Source: Megalonaias nervosa
Taxonomy: Eukaryota > Mollusca > Bivalvia > Unionida > Unionidae
DNA length: 64,000 bases
Assembly: GCA_016617855.1 (NCBI GenBank)
Contig: JAECUM010011066.1
Location: 97,503-161,502 of the forward strand
Direction of reading: 5' to 3'
Numbering within the stretch: the first letter of the stretch is position 1; the number at the start of each line of letters is the position of its first letter. Below are positions 19,016 to 28,805 of this stretch, piece after piece. The notes below the pieces were generated by a model, which saw only the letters and a list, made by a program, of their open reading frames with translations, had not been told where the DNA came from and made no database searches. The position numbers and the translations under genes were made by a program.

Positions 19016-19760
19016 CATCTTTCTCGGTTGGTTCATTAGTTCTTTGGCACACAGCAAGAAATACACTAACGTCGATGGCTTGTCACACAGTCTTTTATCC
19101 TTTTTTGGGGGACAGTCGTTTCGTCATAAAGGTGACGATGTGTTTTCCAAAATCGCTATGGAATCCTCCTCTTTGGTGGCTCCTCTTTTTCTTTGGACGA
19201 GTGTGTCTTTTCTGGGGGTAACGTATATGTTTGACTAAGCGTTTTTTCGGACGACGAAACTGTTATTTTCTATTTCCTTTTTCTTTCTGGACAGGAGAAC
19301 GACAAGGAGGAGACATCTTTTGGTGTACAACATACACTGACATCCATGGCTCGACATACGTTCTTTTATCTTTTTTTCAGGGTTAAATCTTGTAAAATCA
19401 ATCCCTTTGAGAAGTACCTTAGCATATCTTCCCCTTTGGTTGCTCCTTTTTTTCTTTGGACGATTGTGTCTTTTCTGGGGGTGTCGTCTATGTTTGACAA
19501 TGCGTTTTTTCGGATCACGAAACTGTCTTTTTCTTTTTCGTTTTTCTTTCTGGACAGGAGAACGACAATGAGGAGACATCTTTTGGTGTACAACATACAG
19601 TGACATCCATGGCTCGACATACGTCCTTTTATCTTTTTTTAGGGTTAAATCTTGTAAAATCAATCCCTTTGAGAAGTACCGTAGCATATCTTCCCCTTTG
19701 GTTGCTCCTTTTTTTCTTTGGACGAGTGTGTTTCTTCTGGGGGTGACCTCGATGTTTGGC
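18985..19760 (-). repeat. Three tandem repeats of about 255 bp in basic core-like coding DNA
   Basis: Units end/begin at about 19240 and 19500. The two right units are nearly identical (for example both contain AAAATCAATCCCTTTGAGAA). The left unit is diverged. Each unit encodes an MSP start-like motif and a Lys/Arg-rich segment with a MLRYFSKGL-type helix. Confidence 0.85.
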
Positions 19761-19858
19761 TTTTTAGGATGCCGTGACTGTCTTTTTCGTTTTCCTTTTC
19801 CTTTTTGGACCGAAGAAGGAACACGATGGTAATGGTGTGCACTTCTTGCAGGGGACAT
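19235..19858 (-). CDS. Repetitive lysine/arginine-rich core-like protein
   Basis: An open frame of 207 codons from ATG 19858 (MSPARSAHHYHRV). It is very basic (KGKGKRKRQSRHPKKP). The same DNA unit is repeated but translated in two different frames (KGEDMLRYFSKGLILQDL and then GRYAKVLLKGIDFTRF), so the long ORF results from tandem duplication with a frame change. The ancestral product was probably a shorter basic protein joined to the small conserved basic protein below it. A DNA-condensing virion core role is likely by analogy, not shown. Confidence 0.5.
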   Translation of the reverse strand: MSPARSAHHYHRVPSSVQKGKGKRKRQSRHPKKPNIEVTPRRNTLVQRKKGATKGEDMLRYFSKGLILQDLTLKKDKRTYVEPWMSLYVVHQKMSPHCRSPVQKEKRKRKRQFRDPKKRIVKHRRHPQKRHNRPKKKRSNQRGRYAKVLLKGIDFTRFNPEKKIKERMSSHGCQCMLYTKRCLLLVVLLSRKKKEIENNSFVVRKNA

Positions 19859-19915
19859 CTTTGGGCGTTTACCAGCAGAAAAACACTGATCCGTATTGTT
19901 TGCCTCAGGTCTTTT

Positions 19916-20648
19916 TTATACTGGAATGCGTCGCCACTGATTGTCTTTACGTCGTATCAACTTGATGACAGGCAACACACGTCGTGGAGGACTTCGCAAC
20001 GGACTAAATCGGGACAGTTCTTGCTTGGACAAATCCAGTAAACTCTGTAACACACTCGTTCTCTCTTGGACTTTCATTTTGGGGGCAAGTACTTTGTGAG
20101 CAGCGGCCACTGCCGCTAAACTGGAAGAGGGTGTCACCGCTGGAGGAGAAGTTTTTGGAGACACTCTCTTGTGGGTAGAAGATGTTTTCTGTGGACTTTT
20201 CTTTTTCTTTTTCTGAGGCTGTGACCTGGTCTTGACACCGTTGCTCTTTTTCGTTTTCTTCTGGGTACGTTTGGGCGTGGCCTTTTTTCTTGGAGACGAC
20301 TTTGGGAGCATTAGGATCCCATTTTGAGAGGGAACGAACGATGACACCTCCTAGAGAACCGCTTCCTCCAGGTTTCAAAATTATTTGCTTTTTGGTTTGA
20401 GTGTCAATGCGAGGATCTGCTAGCTGCGTCAAGGCTACTTTGTTTCTCTCAAAAAAAAAAACGTTTGGTTTGATGTGGAATCTGAATGATGCCTTGCAGT
20501 AATTGACGTGCTGTCACCGTAAACCATCGTAAGACTTCTTTGAGACTAGCTTCTAAGACACGAGTACGTATTTGTGGATTTTTTCGCGACTGATACTGTA
20601 CAAGGCACGAATCAGTTTAATGGGAAGATGAGACTGAAGGGACGTCAT
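19916..20648 (-). pseudogene. Basic core-like protein gene, three frameshifts
   Basis: From ATG 20648 (MTSLQSHLPIKLIRALY) the reading frame is broken at an A6 run (about 20586), at an A10 run (20451-20460), and near 20290. Segments include a helical EASLKEVLRW domain, a Gly-rich PGGSGSLGGVIVRSLSKWDPNAPK segment and a long Lys/Ser/Pro-rich nuclear-type tail (KKATPKRTQKKTKK). A TATA box (TATAAAAAC at about 20686-20694) lies 40 nt upstream. It resembles a virion DNA-binding core protein. Confidence 0.6.
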
Positions 20649-20720
20649 GTTGACGATGTGTGAGACAGAGCCAAAGTGACCGAGGTTTTTATAGACCTTT
20701 TTTGGTGATTGTGATTGTTG

Positions 20721-21437
20721 TTAAGTCAACGAAGGGGACGTGTAAACGACAGGCCCTCCGTCTTGGCACCAGTGGTGAAACAGATGGGTATGAAATCGCA
20801 AATAATCGGGAGTGGTGGGTTTTAAATCCACGAGTAAACAAGCGTGTAGGGTTTGAGTGGCATCGTCGTACGCATGAGTCAGTCAAGACGTTCCTAACTG
20901 TTTGGCTTGCGATTTATCTCTAGGGCTTTTAAACAACACCACGTACTGAGCATTGAGACTGATGGTACGATGGGCTTTACTTTGTTGAAACAAATTTTGG
21001 GTGATGTAAATGACACTGGCATTACGATGATGCCTTTTGCGCGTAAACCAGAGTTTAATTTCTTCTTCGTCTTCTCCTAACATGTGGTCAAAAATAACCA
21101 AATGAGTCTGACTAGGGTCAGACACGATCTCGTCGTCCTCGCCAGGAATGACTTCCACAAAGACGATGGAATCGCCTTGACTTTCTCGCAGAAGGCTGTA
21201 CGCCGATTGCCACTCTTTGTAACACCACACGATTCGTTGAGGTGGACGATCGATCAAATGATGTTTGTGTTCGATCAAACGTTTGACAAATTCGGTTTTG
21301 CCTGAACCGCTAGGTCCGGCAATGAGCATGTTAAAGGGATGGCGAAGATACAAGACCTCCCAACTAGTCCCATCTACGTGTTCGTCAATGACTTTGACAG
21401 TGGAGAAAGAGGGAGCAGAGACAGTAAAGGCAGCCAT
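20721..21437 (-). pseudogene. FtsK/HerA-type packaging ATPase (ATP), in-frame stop
   Basis: Polinton A32-like DNA-packaging ATPase. From ATG 21437 it has a Walker A motif (GPSGSGKTEF, about residues 40-50), a Walker B-like LVIFDHMLGEDEEE, a sensor-like ITQNLFQQ and NAQYVVLFKSPRDKSQAKQL. A TGA at 20883-20885 then interrupts the frame. The same frame continues afterwards with the usual C-terminus (CLLVDLKPTTPDYLRF) to TAA at 20721. The region around the stop is shorter than I would expect, so a small in-frame deletion may accompany it. A TATA-like sequence lies about 70 nt upstream. Confidence 0.9.
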
Positions 21438-21524
21438 AGTAGTGTAAGAAATGTCACTTTTGACACGAAGACAGACAAGACAGGAGTTTCTATACTTTTT
21501 TTCAGGACACGTTTATTTTCATCT

Positions 21525-21809
21525 TTAATTGTGAACAACACGAAAGACAAAAATACATAAAAGCCAAATGGTTAAGTACATGAATAAAAAACACATCAAA
21601 ACGATCATAGTGGAATATAAACAAGTCTCTGTACAACATTTGTGGTGATCAAGAGGTGAAATCGTAGGCGTAGTGTGTAATGTTCTTAGAGTCTCTACAC
21701 TCCTTGGCACAGTCACACAAGAGGACTCTCGGAATGGCCTTTCGGGGATGTTGATAACGGTCCTGTCCTGAAGAGAGTCTTCTTCTTCTTCTGGCACTGT
21801 CACTAACAC
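21525..21809 (-). CDS. Small tail-anchored membrane protein (tentative)
   Basis: About 94 codons with no ATG at the 5' end (the open frame begins at a GTG), so the start is lost or spliced. The N-terminal part is polar and Thr/Arg-rich. The C-terminus is a single strong hydrophobic helix (MIVLMCFLFMYLTIWLLCIF) with cysteines before it, consistent with a tail-anchored protein. An AATAAA motif follows on the minus strand at about 21512. It is not recognised. Confidence 0.45.
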   Translation of the reverse strand: MLVTVPEEEEDSLQDRTVINIPERPFRESSCVTVPRSVETLRTLHTTPTISPLDHHKCCTETCLYSTMIVLMCFLFMYLTIWLLCIFVFRVVHN

Positions 21810-21856
21810 TAGTTTAAAAGTTACTTTTTTTCAGTGAACGTTTTAATTTTTTAGGA

Positions 21857-22320
21857 TTACAAATCTTGGGCATAGTGTGCCACTTCTTTTGTCCAAGCCT
21901 CAAAACCCCAACTTTTCCAGTCACGTACATCTTTCCAGTGAGGGTGTAAGTCACAAGCTACACACACGTCGTCGTACACATCTTCAGTGCCTAAACGTTG
22001 ACGAATCTTCTGTTTTCGTAGAGGCTGAGAAGTATCAAGATGAAAGCGCAAAGCTTTGAGCAGAATGAGTCTCTCGTGTACATTTAAAGGGACCACTTTC
22101 ATGTTTTGGGTGGTATGTACTGTTCGTAAAGAGCCCACAAGGAATCTACTGGTAAACGAAATCCTAGAAAGCAAGTCACTAAGACACACACTACACGGCG
22201 ACCTCAATTCAATGGACACAGTTCTCGTAATAGGCGATCGTAATCCTACACCGTTTGAATAGTGTCATTGATTTCCTTCCACGGAATCTGTTGTATCACA
22301 AATGATAAAGGTCGTGGCAT
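21857..22320 (-). pseudogene. Unrecognised Polinton gene, broken
   Basis: ATG at 22320 (MPRPLSFVIQQIPWKEINDTIQ) follows a TATA box (GTATAAAAAC, about 22332-22341), but stops occur after about 24 and 45 codons. A further open stretch encodes a Leu-rich helix and CVACDLHPHWKDVRDWKSW, which looks like genuine protein (Trp/His/Cys-rich). The family is unknown. Confidence 0.5.
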
Positions 22321-22593
22321 GGTAGTCCGTTTTTATACCCTGTTAGGTGTAAGGTAATAAGAATCAGGAATCACTGGGTCGTGGCCAATAGCCTCGTTTA
22401 TATTTGTGACTGAAGTAGTGTCCTCCCATAATCAGTCTTCGCTTGCTTTGGAAAAGAGCATAGTTTAAAAATGGAGATATGATTTTGAGTTTGCGTTTGA
22501 CTTGTATTTTAACCAACTCGCGTTAAATGTGTTCTCTCAACTCCACAGGCTAACGACGAATGTTCTCTTGCAAAGTATCCATGGCCATGTCAG

Positions 22594-22983
22594 TCAAACA
22601 CTTCTCCTAGAGCGAAAGTAACGGACAAAGTGAGTAATTTCTGGCCACTGCCATTCCAGGAAACGGTCAAGAATGTCATTAAAATCTTGTAATGTAAATG
22701 GTCTAAAGCGGAATATTAGGAAGAACGCACCCTTGATCCAGAGAAATCTGACTTGTTTGTTGACTTTTGTCAATTTCCTCTTGTGAATTTCTCGATACAA
22801 AAGTTCTACAGTCACTAATTGAGATTTGGCTCTGGCAAGTCCCTGCCAAATGTCCTTGTAGATCTTCTCTTGCAATTTGTTTGGTAATGTTTGAAGATTA
22901 TTTTTCCAATGGGGTTTAAATACTTGTCTAGGGGTTGTCCAACGTTTGACTCCAAGCCAAGGAGCTGGTTTCTTAAACGACAT
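22594..22983 (-). CDS. Unknown Polinton protein, intact ORF
   Basis: 129 residues from ATG 22983 (MSFKKPAPWLGVKRWTTPRQ). It is basic and helix-rich, with many Trp/Phe residues in the second half (FRFRPFTLQDFNDILDRF). No motif is recognised. It lies 12 nt downstream of the BIR gene stop, so the two may share a transcript. The 22321-22593 gap upstream of the next gene holds only a TATA-like element. Confidence 0.6.
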   Translation of the reverse strand: MSFKKPAPWLGVKRWTTPRQVFKPHWKNNLQTLPNKLQEKIYKDIWQGLARAKSQLVTVELLYREIHKRKLTKVNKQVRFLWIKGAFFLIFRFRPFTLQDFNDILDRFLEWQWPEITHFVRYFRSRRSV

Positions 22984-22995
22984 GGTATACCCACT

Positions 22996-23472
22996 TCAAT
23001 GACGAGGTCCCACTAAAGGTAGGTAGTGACAATCTGGAAACCATCGAGCATGTTCCAGGTAAGCGCAATCTTTCTTCTCCCACTCGTGAAGTGACACAAC
23101 GCAACTGAAGCACTTGACTTTATCCCCATCGCCCATGTAGATAAACCCGGCTCTAGCTACTTCTTTGGGGGTAGGTCCTCCCAGATATTTTGGCCATTTT
23201 CCTCGGAAGGTTTGGATCCAACTTTCAAAGTCGCAGCATTCAGGCAAATGCACAGGGAACGAATATTCGTCTTTCACAGGTTCATTTCGATGAGGGTATG
23301 GTGAAATATGTAGGAGTTTGCTCAGTTTTACATGACATCCGTAGGGTGGTAGCCGCATGGTTTCATAATGATGACATCCACCATGAAAACCAGTAAAGTG
23401 AAAAGGTGTACGATAACGAGTGGCATCGCTTTCGCATCCGTCAGGTTTGACAGGCACAGCATCACTTTCCAT
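22996..23472 (-). CDS. BIR-domain (inhibitor-of-apoptosis-like) protein
   Basis: A BIR zinc-binding module in the C-terminal half: FESWIQTFRGKWP, ARAGFIYMGDGDKVKCFSC, then WEKKDCAYLEHARWFPDC. This gives the C-x2-C-x16-H-x6-C ligand set. No RING or CARD domain follows; the protein ends right after the BIR. The start is put at the in-frame ATG 23472 (158 residues), although the open frame extends further up without an ATG. A TATA box (about 23676-23685) lies upstream, and a short upstream ORF precedes it. IAP genes are repeatedly captured by insect and mollusc DNA viruses, where they block host cell death. That role here is inferred from the domain only. Confidence 0.88.
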   Translation of the reverse strand: MESDAVPVKPDGCESDATRYRTPFHFTGFHGGCHHYETMRLPPYGCHVKLSKLLHISPYPHRNEPVKDEYSFPVHLPECCDFESWIQTFRGKWPKYLGGPTPKEVARAGFIYMGDGDKVKCFSCVVSLHEWEKKDCAYLEHARWFPDCHYLPLVGPRH

Positions 23473-23654
23473 GGCAGGTATGGTAGTAGTAGTTATAGCA
23501 AAGTTCCCATGATGTGGTACTGAATCGCTGAGGTCATAGCGTACGGCATCCCTACCATCGCAAGGCACAGCATCGCACTCGAGTTTGCTCTTGCTCGATA
23601 CTTGCTGTTTGAAAGGATTCAGCTTTCTCGCTTGGTAATGGTAGTGACAATGAA

Positions 23655-26600
23655 CTATCGGTCTTGAATGTTGTCCCTTTTTATATGCTGGCCAATATCG
23701 GCGAGACCGTACAGTAAGGTGAAGTGATTGGGAAGCCGTACTCGTTTCTGGTACACGATTTGATAGACTTTTTCCAAGGGCCGGCTGACGATTTGGTGTG
23801 TGGGTAAACGTACAATCTTGTGCGGTTCGTAGGTGGTCACTTTAAAATTTCCATCCTGTCCAGACTGCAAGGCTTCTTTCAAGACGTCAAAGTTCACCAG
23901 TGGACTGGTGCGATAATTGAGAGTCAATCCTTTCACTTTTCACTCCGTGTGCACTTTTCCTTGTGGGTCCCGGTATTCGTAGCCGTAATTTTTGGGACCG
24001 CCACTTGCAAAACTTAGAATCTTGTCGTCGGGATGCTCGTCCGTCCAGGCTCTTAAACGGTCTCCTTCGATGACAGGGTGAGTTTGACCCAGGCGATCGA
24101 TGTAGATGCAACTGTCCGTGTCAAAATACAGCACACGATCTCCTAACAGTTCTAAAGCTTCGTACAGTATTAAACGAGCATGGGCTGTCACGTAAGCCGC
24201 AATGATGACATTTCCAAATTTGTCGGCTTCTACAAAGTCCAGTTCTTCTTCGTAATTGACTAAGATCAAGTCCACGAATGACGTCCATGTGTTTCATGTA
24301 TTTAGTTTTGTCGCAAATCATCTGGAAATAGCGAGAAGGTTCTGTCAAATACTCCGTCTTGGGTAAACACGGTCGTTGTGCCATTTTGCCCCGCAAGCAA
24401 TTTAACATCACTTTGGCAAACGATCGCCTTCCTTCGTTTTTCTCATTGTGGCCTAAAGTGATGCATTCCTTCTCCCAGTATTTCTCTCTGAATTTCTTTT
24501 GGTCTTTGGGAGTGTGGCAGCAGGAAGGATAGCTACTAGCTTCTTGCTTCAGTTTCAAAAAAGCATTCACGTAGTCTGCGAAAATGCCTTTTTGAGTCTC
24601 GTCACACTTGTGGTATTTTTGTGTCTTGCGAAAGTGGTAAATTTCGTACACTTCTAACAGTTGGTATCCCAAGTCCAGAGCTTTAAACAATTCCAAGCTA
24701 ACCCACGTTCCCGTCAAGGCGCGTTCTTCCTGAGTGTGCTGACAAGGTCGGTCTTGGTTGCACGTTTCGGCACAAGTACGGCACAAGAGAAACACCAGTT
24801 TTCCTTGGCAATGGTGAGGTAAAACGGGATGGTAGAAGTACGTGGGAGGCAAAACTTTACATTTGATCAATCCTTCCTATTGTCGATTGTTGTCCAGGTC
24901 ATTGTGTTCCGTCAGCAATTGCGGGTGCCCTGCGGAAAAGTGACAATATTTGCACACGTACGGATACAGAGAACACACATGCAAGTATTTGATTTCCTCT
25001 CCTTTCTTTTCGTTGGCTTGGTACAGCAAACAGGTGGCATTAGTCCATCCTCCGTACAAACTGTCCCCGGGGGATCAGTGGGTCCACCAGCTTGTATCTT
25101 TCCACGATGCGCTTAAACTCGGGATCGGTTTTCAATCGGTGATCGTACTCGTGTTCCCACATTTCTACCACTTGGTATCCTTGCTCTTCTAACTTCAAGC
25201 GTCGCTTACAAGTGACCTGGTACAAGTCTTCCATGGTCCGTTATAAAAACTGAGTTGTCGTGTTACGTTGAGGGTAGCAGAAGGGACATCCGTGAAATAA
25301 GCATCCGTTAAACTCGTACACGATGTTGGGGTTTTCTAAGTCCCAGCCATCCACCGATTACCTTCCGATGGTCTTTTCGCCTCCTCCGTTGCGAGCATGT
25401 TGGATCCATTTGTCTTCCTTGTCGCACAAATAATGTAACCAGCGTAGGGCTTTGACCGAGTATTGATGTTTGACAAAGTTGGTCGTTTGAGGACTGATGA
25501 CAGCTAGGGTGTTTTCGGGCATGAATCGTTGGCGGTACACTAAGGAACACGCTTTGGCAATGGTGCAAGCTTCTTTCAAATAATCGATCCCTCCGTGTTC
25601 CATGAACAGTTCTCGAAATTTTCCACAGCAACGCCATAAAATGTCCACGTCGGAACGACAATATTTTAACATTTCTTCCTGAAAGTCGATGGGGTCCGAG
25701 GCGTGAATTTGGTACCATGCGTAGAAAGCTTCTCGTTGTTCGGTACGCATGTTATCGGGGTCGTAGTAGTGAGCCTCAGGCAAATTGGGTAGAACGGCGT
25801 GTTTATTGGTTTCGGTATTGAAAAAGTGTGGAAAAAAGCCTTTGGCCATTTCTGTCATTGCAAACGTTTTAGGCATGCGAGTCAAAGGCATGGTCAAATA
25901 ACTCATCGAATCTTTAAACTGCACTTGACCCACTTGCATGGAAATGATTTTGGCTCCGTTCAAAGTCACTTTAGGACGTTCGGTACTTTGTTCCATATAG
26001 TATCTGAGGAGAAATTACCCATCGTATCCCGAGAAATTGTGAGCCATCACCGTGGCATAGCGATGACAATCTCCGTAACGTTCGATGTCTTCTTGGCTCC
26101 ACGTTTCGTCGATAGGGTCTAGGATCCATTGGGCAAAATCGGCCAACGTGTTCGGTCCCCGAAAGATTTTTTAAGATAGGCTCTTGGATGCACTTCTTGC
26201 ACGCAGAAATTAGGAATGTGAATGCCAGTCTCTTGCATGCATTCGAAATCGAAAAAGATGAAATTGCCTTTCTTCTGGTTATCTTCTTCTTCTTCTTCGT
26301 GTTTGGAATGGTATTTTTGAATGTAGCATTAGTGTTCCAAGTCCACGATTTGGCGACAAATGTGACATCGCTTCTTTCCTGAACAGACGTTCGCTTTGGC
26401 ATTATTGGTACGTATGCCTTGTCCACAAGTAGGGCACAATCTCAGGAGTTGACAAGCACATTTCGGCTGTGAATCTTGCGTCTTTAGATGTTGTTGGTAA
26501 CAAACGTGCGCGGGGCCCCGAGTGGCCGAGTGGTCTAAAGCGCTCTCCGTTACGAATCACTGCCATCTCACCTCTGTCTGCGTGGGTTCGAGTCTAAGAT

Positions 26601-27848
26601 TCGGCGAATGTGGATATGTGAGAAAGCTTGCAAGTAGCTTCTCGTGGGTCAGTGGTTCTTTCCGGGGATTTCACGGTTTCTTCCTCCACCATTAATACTG
26701 GCCGCCATGTATAGCCTATCGTGTGTTGAAAAATGGTGTTCAGCCCCACAACAACAACAACAACAACAAACGTGCGCTGACAAGCAGAGCAATGCACTCG
26801 TTTTTGTCCTTGGTCTAGATAGGGTTTAGAGGCTAAACATCACTCACATTTCCTTCCAGAATGCTTGTGTTGCTCTCGATTGTTATAGCCAGTCACATTT
26901 CTCACAGTAATAACTGTATCCCAGAAATGCAGTGATACTGGTAATGGCATCAAAATGTTCATCGTGATAATAGACGTGAATGTATTTTCCGTCTTTGAAA
27001 TTTTTACCTCGAAACAACAGTGGTCCGCGCACTTCTTGAGGGTGTACTTTCAAGGTGTAGCATGGAGCCAAGACGTCTTGCAACTTTTGCATTTCAGGAA
27101 TGCCACAGGGTGTGTCTTTGGATATTCCCGCTTGCTGTAACAGGAGTTCTGCTTCTCCTTGTTGTTTGGTTCGGCTAGATTTTCGAATAGTTTGCCAGGC
27201 TCGTTTCCATTCTGCCGTGTCGTTCTTGTCGGCATACGTTCGTCCAACCACGATAACACGGGCTAAACACATCTTGTCTTGAGTGTTGTTAATCTGAACG
27301 AGACTGCGCTTGATGCTGCGAAGATTGTCTACGAATAACACCTTTTTTGCGTTGTCCTGTCCCTTGGGGAGGAGACACGTGGGTCATGAACAGTGTTGCT
27401 TTTCCGTCGGTGATGTGAAACTTGTCGTTGGATTGTTGCACGTGTTGAATCTTGTCGATGACTTTGGAAGGTGTCAATTCTGCTGGGCTACTAAACTCGA
27501 TCCAAACGGGGGGCTTCAAACTGTCGTGATGAATGGCAAGTCTCAAGCGATCGTCTTCTTTGGCTTCACATTGCTGTTTCAGTGCGGTTAACAAAGAATC
27601 CCACACATCGGTGATGAGCCCTTCTGCTTTCTCCAACGGTTCGTCGGACTTGAAATCTTTAAACTTCACTGTGTACGTGTAAGCTGTAGTTCTAAATTTC
27701 TAGAGGAGCGTTTGTCCGTTTCTCGAATGTGAAAGTACTTTTCAGGGTTTACTGGTGGTGACGGACTTTGACTGGGTGTAGACTCTCTGGGTCTGGATTC
27801 TGGCTCACTCATCTCGTCTTCAAAATCGCTGGCATGAATTTGAGTCAA
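23655..27848 (-). pseudogene. Protein-primed family B DNA polymerase (PolB), heavily broken
   Basis: The element's replicative polymerase. Visible landmarks on the minus strand: acidic N-terminus (27666-27848), N-terminal domain (26883-27669), Cys/His zinc-like region (about 26280-26880), exonuclease I DFE (26242-26250), exonuclease II NFSGYDG (about 26021-26041), exonuclease III YCRSDVD (about 25645-25668), a GCLFHGC motif (about 25280), motif A (about 24966-24995), motif B KVMLNCLRG (about 24385-24412) and motif C YFDTDS (about 24112-24130). At least eight frame breaks or stops are present, including stops at 25358 and 24877. A SINE sits at 26512-26766. The motif A catalytic aspartate is changed to His (codon at 24979-24981). 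Confidence 0.93.
26512..26766 (+). mobile_element. tRNA-headed SINE, copy 2, inserted in the Polinton PolB
   Basis: Same family as 8924-9200: GGGGCCCCGAGTGGCCGAG head, B-box GGTTCGAGTC, common body and (CAA)n tail. The target duplication CAAACGTGCGC lies at 26501-26511 and 26767-26777. It separates Cys-rich segments of the polymerase and shows that the SINE was active after the Polinton arrived. Confidence 0.92.
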
Positions 27849-27984
27849 GACTTCAGCTACTGTGTGAGGCGATAAATCACGTTTCTGCTCTTACTTTCTT
27901 CTCCTTTCTTTACGAAATAATGCGATCGTTCCATCTTGACTGCAAAAAGTCAAAATGACTACATTTGAAGTCATAAACCCCTAT

Positions 27985-28069
27985 ATATCCATGTCAGGCT
28001 CAGTGTATATATAAAAGAGCTGGTGCCTTCCCTCTCAGTATTCATTTCACTCTCAAGCCGACCAGCACG
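27985..28069 (+). promoter_or_regulatory. Promoter of the zinc-knuckle gene, divergent from PolB
   Basis: TATATATAAAAGAG at 28003-28017 lies about 55 nt before the ATG, with an initiator-like CTCAGTATTCATT at about 28034-28046. PolB is transcribed in the opposite direction from the same about 200-bp interval. Confidence 0.65.
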
Positions 28070-28603
28070 ATGGAAGAGCCCACCCAAATCGAACTTCTGA
28101 TCAGAGCTTTGCGAGGTGTCATACGAAAGTTTTCTTCAGACAAGCCGATGGACTACTCCCCCTCCTTTCGAGATAAAAGTCAAGATACTTGCTATATCTG
28201 TCAGAAGAAAGGGCATTGGGCTACAGAATGTGCAGACCATCAAAAAAGCAAAACCAGTGTCAGAAGAGACAAAAGTCAAGATACTTGTTATCCTTGTCAA
28301 GAGAAAGGACATTGGTCTTCAGACTGCCCTAAGAAACAACAGGAGCATGAGGAAGAAGAAGAGGTACCCTCGGCAAAGGAAGAACCCCGACACATTCAGA
28401 AAGAGAAGACAGAAAGGAAAAGAAGACGAGAAAAAAGTCAGGAAGAAGAGGAGGAAAAAAATGTGAAAGTGAAGAAATTAAAAAAAACAGAGAGAGTAAA
28501 GAAAAAAGACACAGAAGAAGTCTATGAACTTTTTAAAAGTGATGTGTTATGTTGTGTTGTGACACTGAATTGTAAATGTTTGTACCAGAATAGACCAGAC
28601 TGA
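28070..28603 (+). CDS. Two-zinc-knuckle (CCHC) basic protein
   Basis: An intact 177-residue ORF. Two CCHC zinc knuckles are near residues 41-54 (CYICQKKGHWATEC) and 72-85 (CYPCQEKGHWSSDC), each with C-x2-C-x4-H-x4-C spacing and preceded by the same DKSQDT sequence, a duplicated module. The rest is a Lys/Glu-rich, probably coiled-coil tail and a short Cys-containing hydrophobic end. Zinc knuckles of this kind bind single-stranded nucleic acid in retroviral nucleocapsids and cellular CNBP-like proteins. A role in genome handling is inference. It is one of the few open genes of the element, and a relic copy exists at 3930-4368. No 3' hairpin follows it. Confidence 0.85.
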   Translation: MEEPTQIELLIRALRGVIRKFSSDKPMDYSPSFRDKSQDTCYICQKKGHWATECADHQKSKTSVRRDKSQDTCYPCQEKGHWSSDCPKKQQEHEEEEEVPSAKEEPRHIQKEKTERKRRREKSQEEEEEKNVKVKKLKKTERVKKKDTEEVYELFKSDVLCCVVTLNCKCLYQNRPD

Positions 28604-28755
28604 AAAAACGTAAGTGTCTCTTGGTTTTAATTGTTTAGAATAATAAGGACCTACACTCATGCACTCACATATGTACATCATTGAACAAACATGGGATTTT
28701 GAGTTTTAATTGATTTTGGCAAAATGAATACTATCTCTTTTCGAAAGAAGTGAGT

Positions 28756-28771
28756 GGCCCTGAAAAGGTCC
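28756..28771 (-). terminator. Histone-type 3' hairpin 4
   Basis: Minus strand: GGACCT-TTTC-AGGGCC, a stem with one mismatch, preceded by CCCAAA and followed by ACTCAC. It lies 34 nt after the stop of terminal gene 4. The downstream element TTCGAAAAGAGATAG is at about 28731-28746. Confidence 0.8.
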
Positions 28772-28805
28772 TTTGGGTGTTTGTTTTTTTAAAAAACAGA
28801 CAAAC

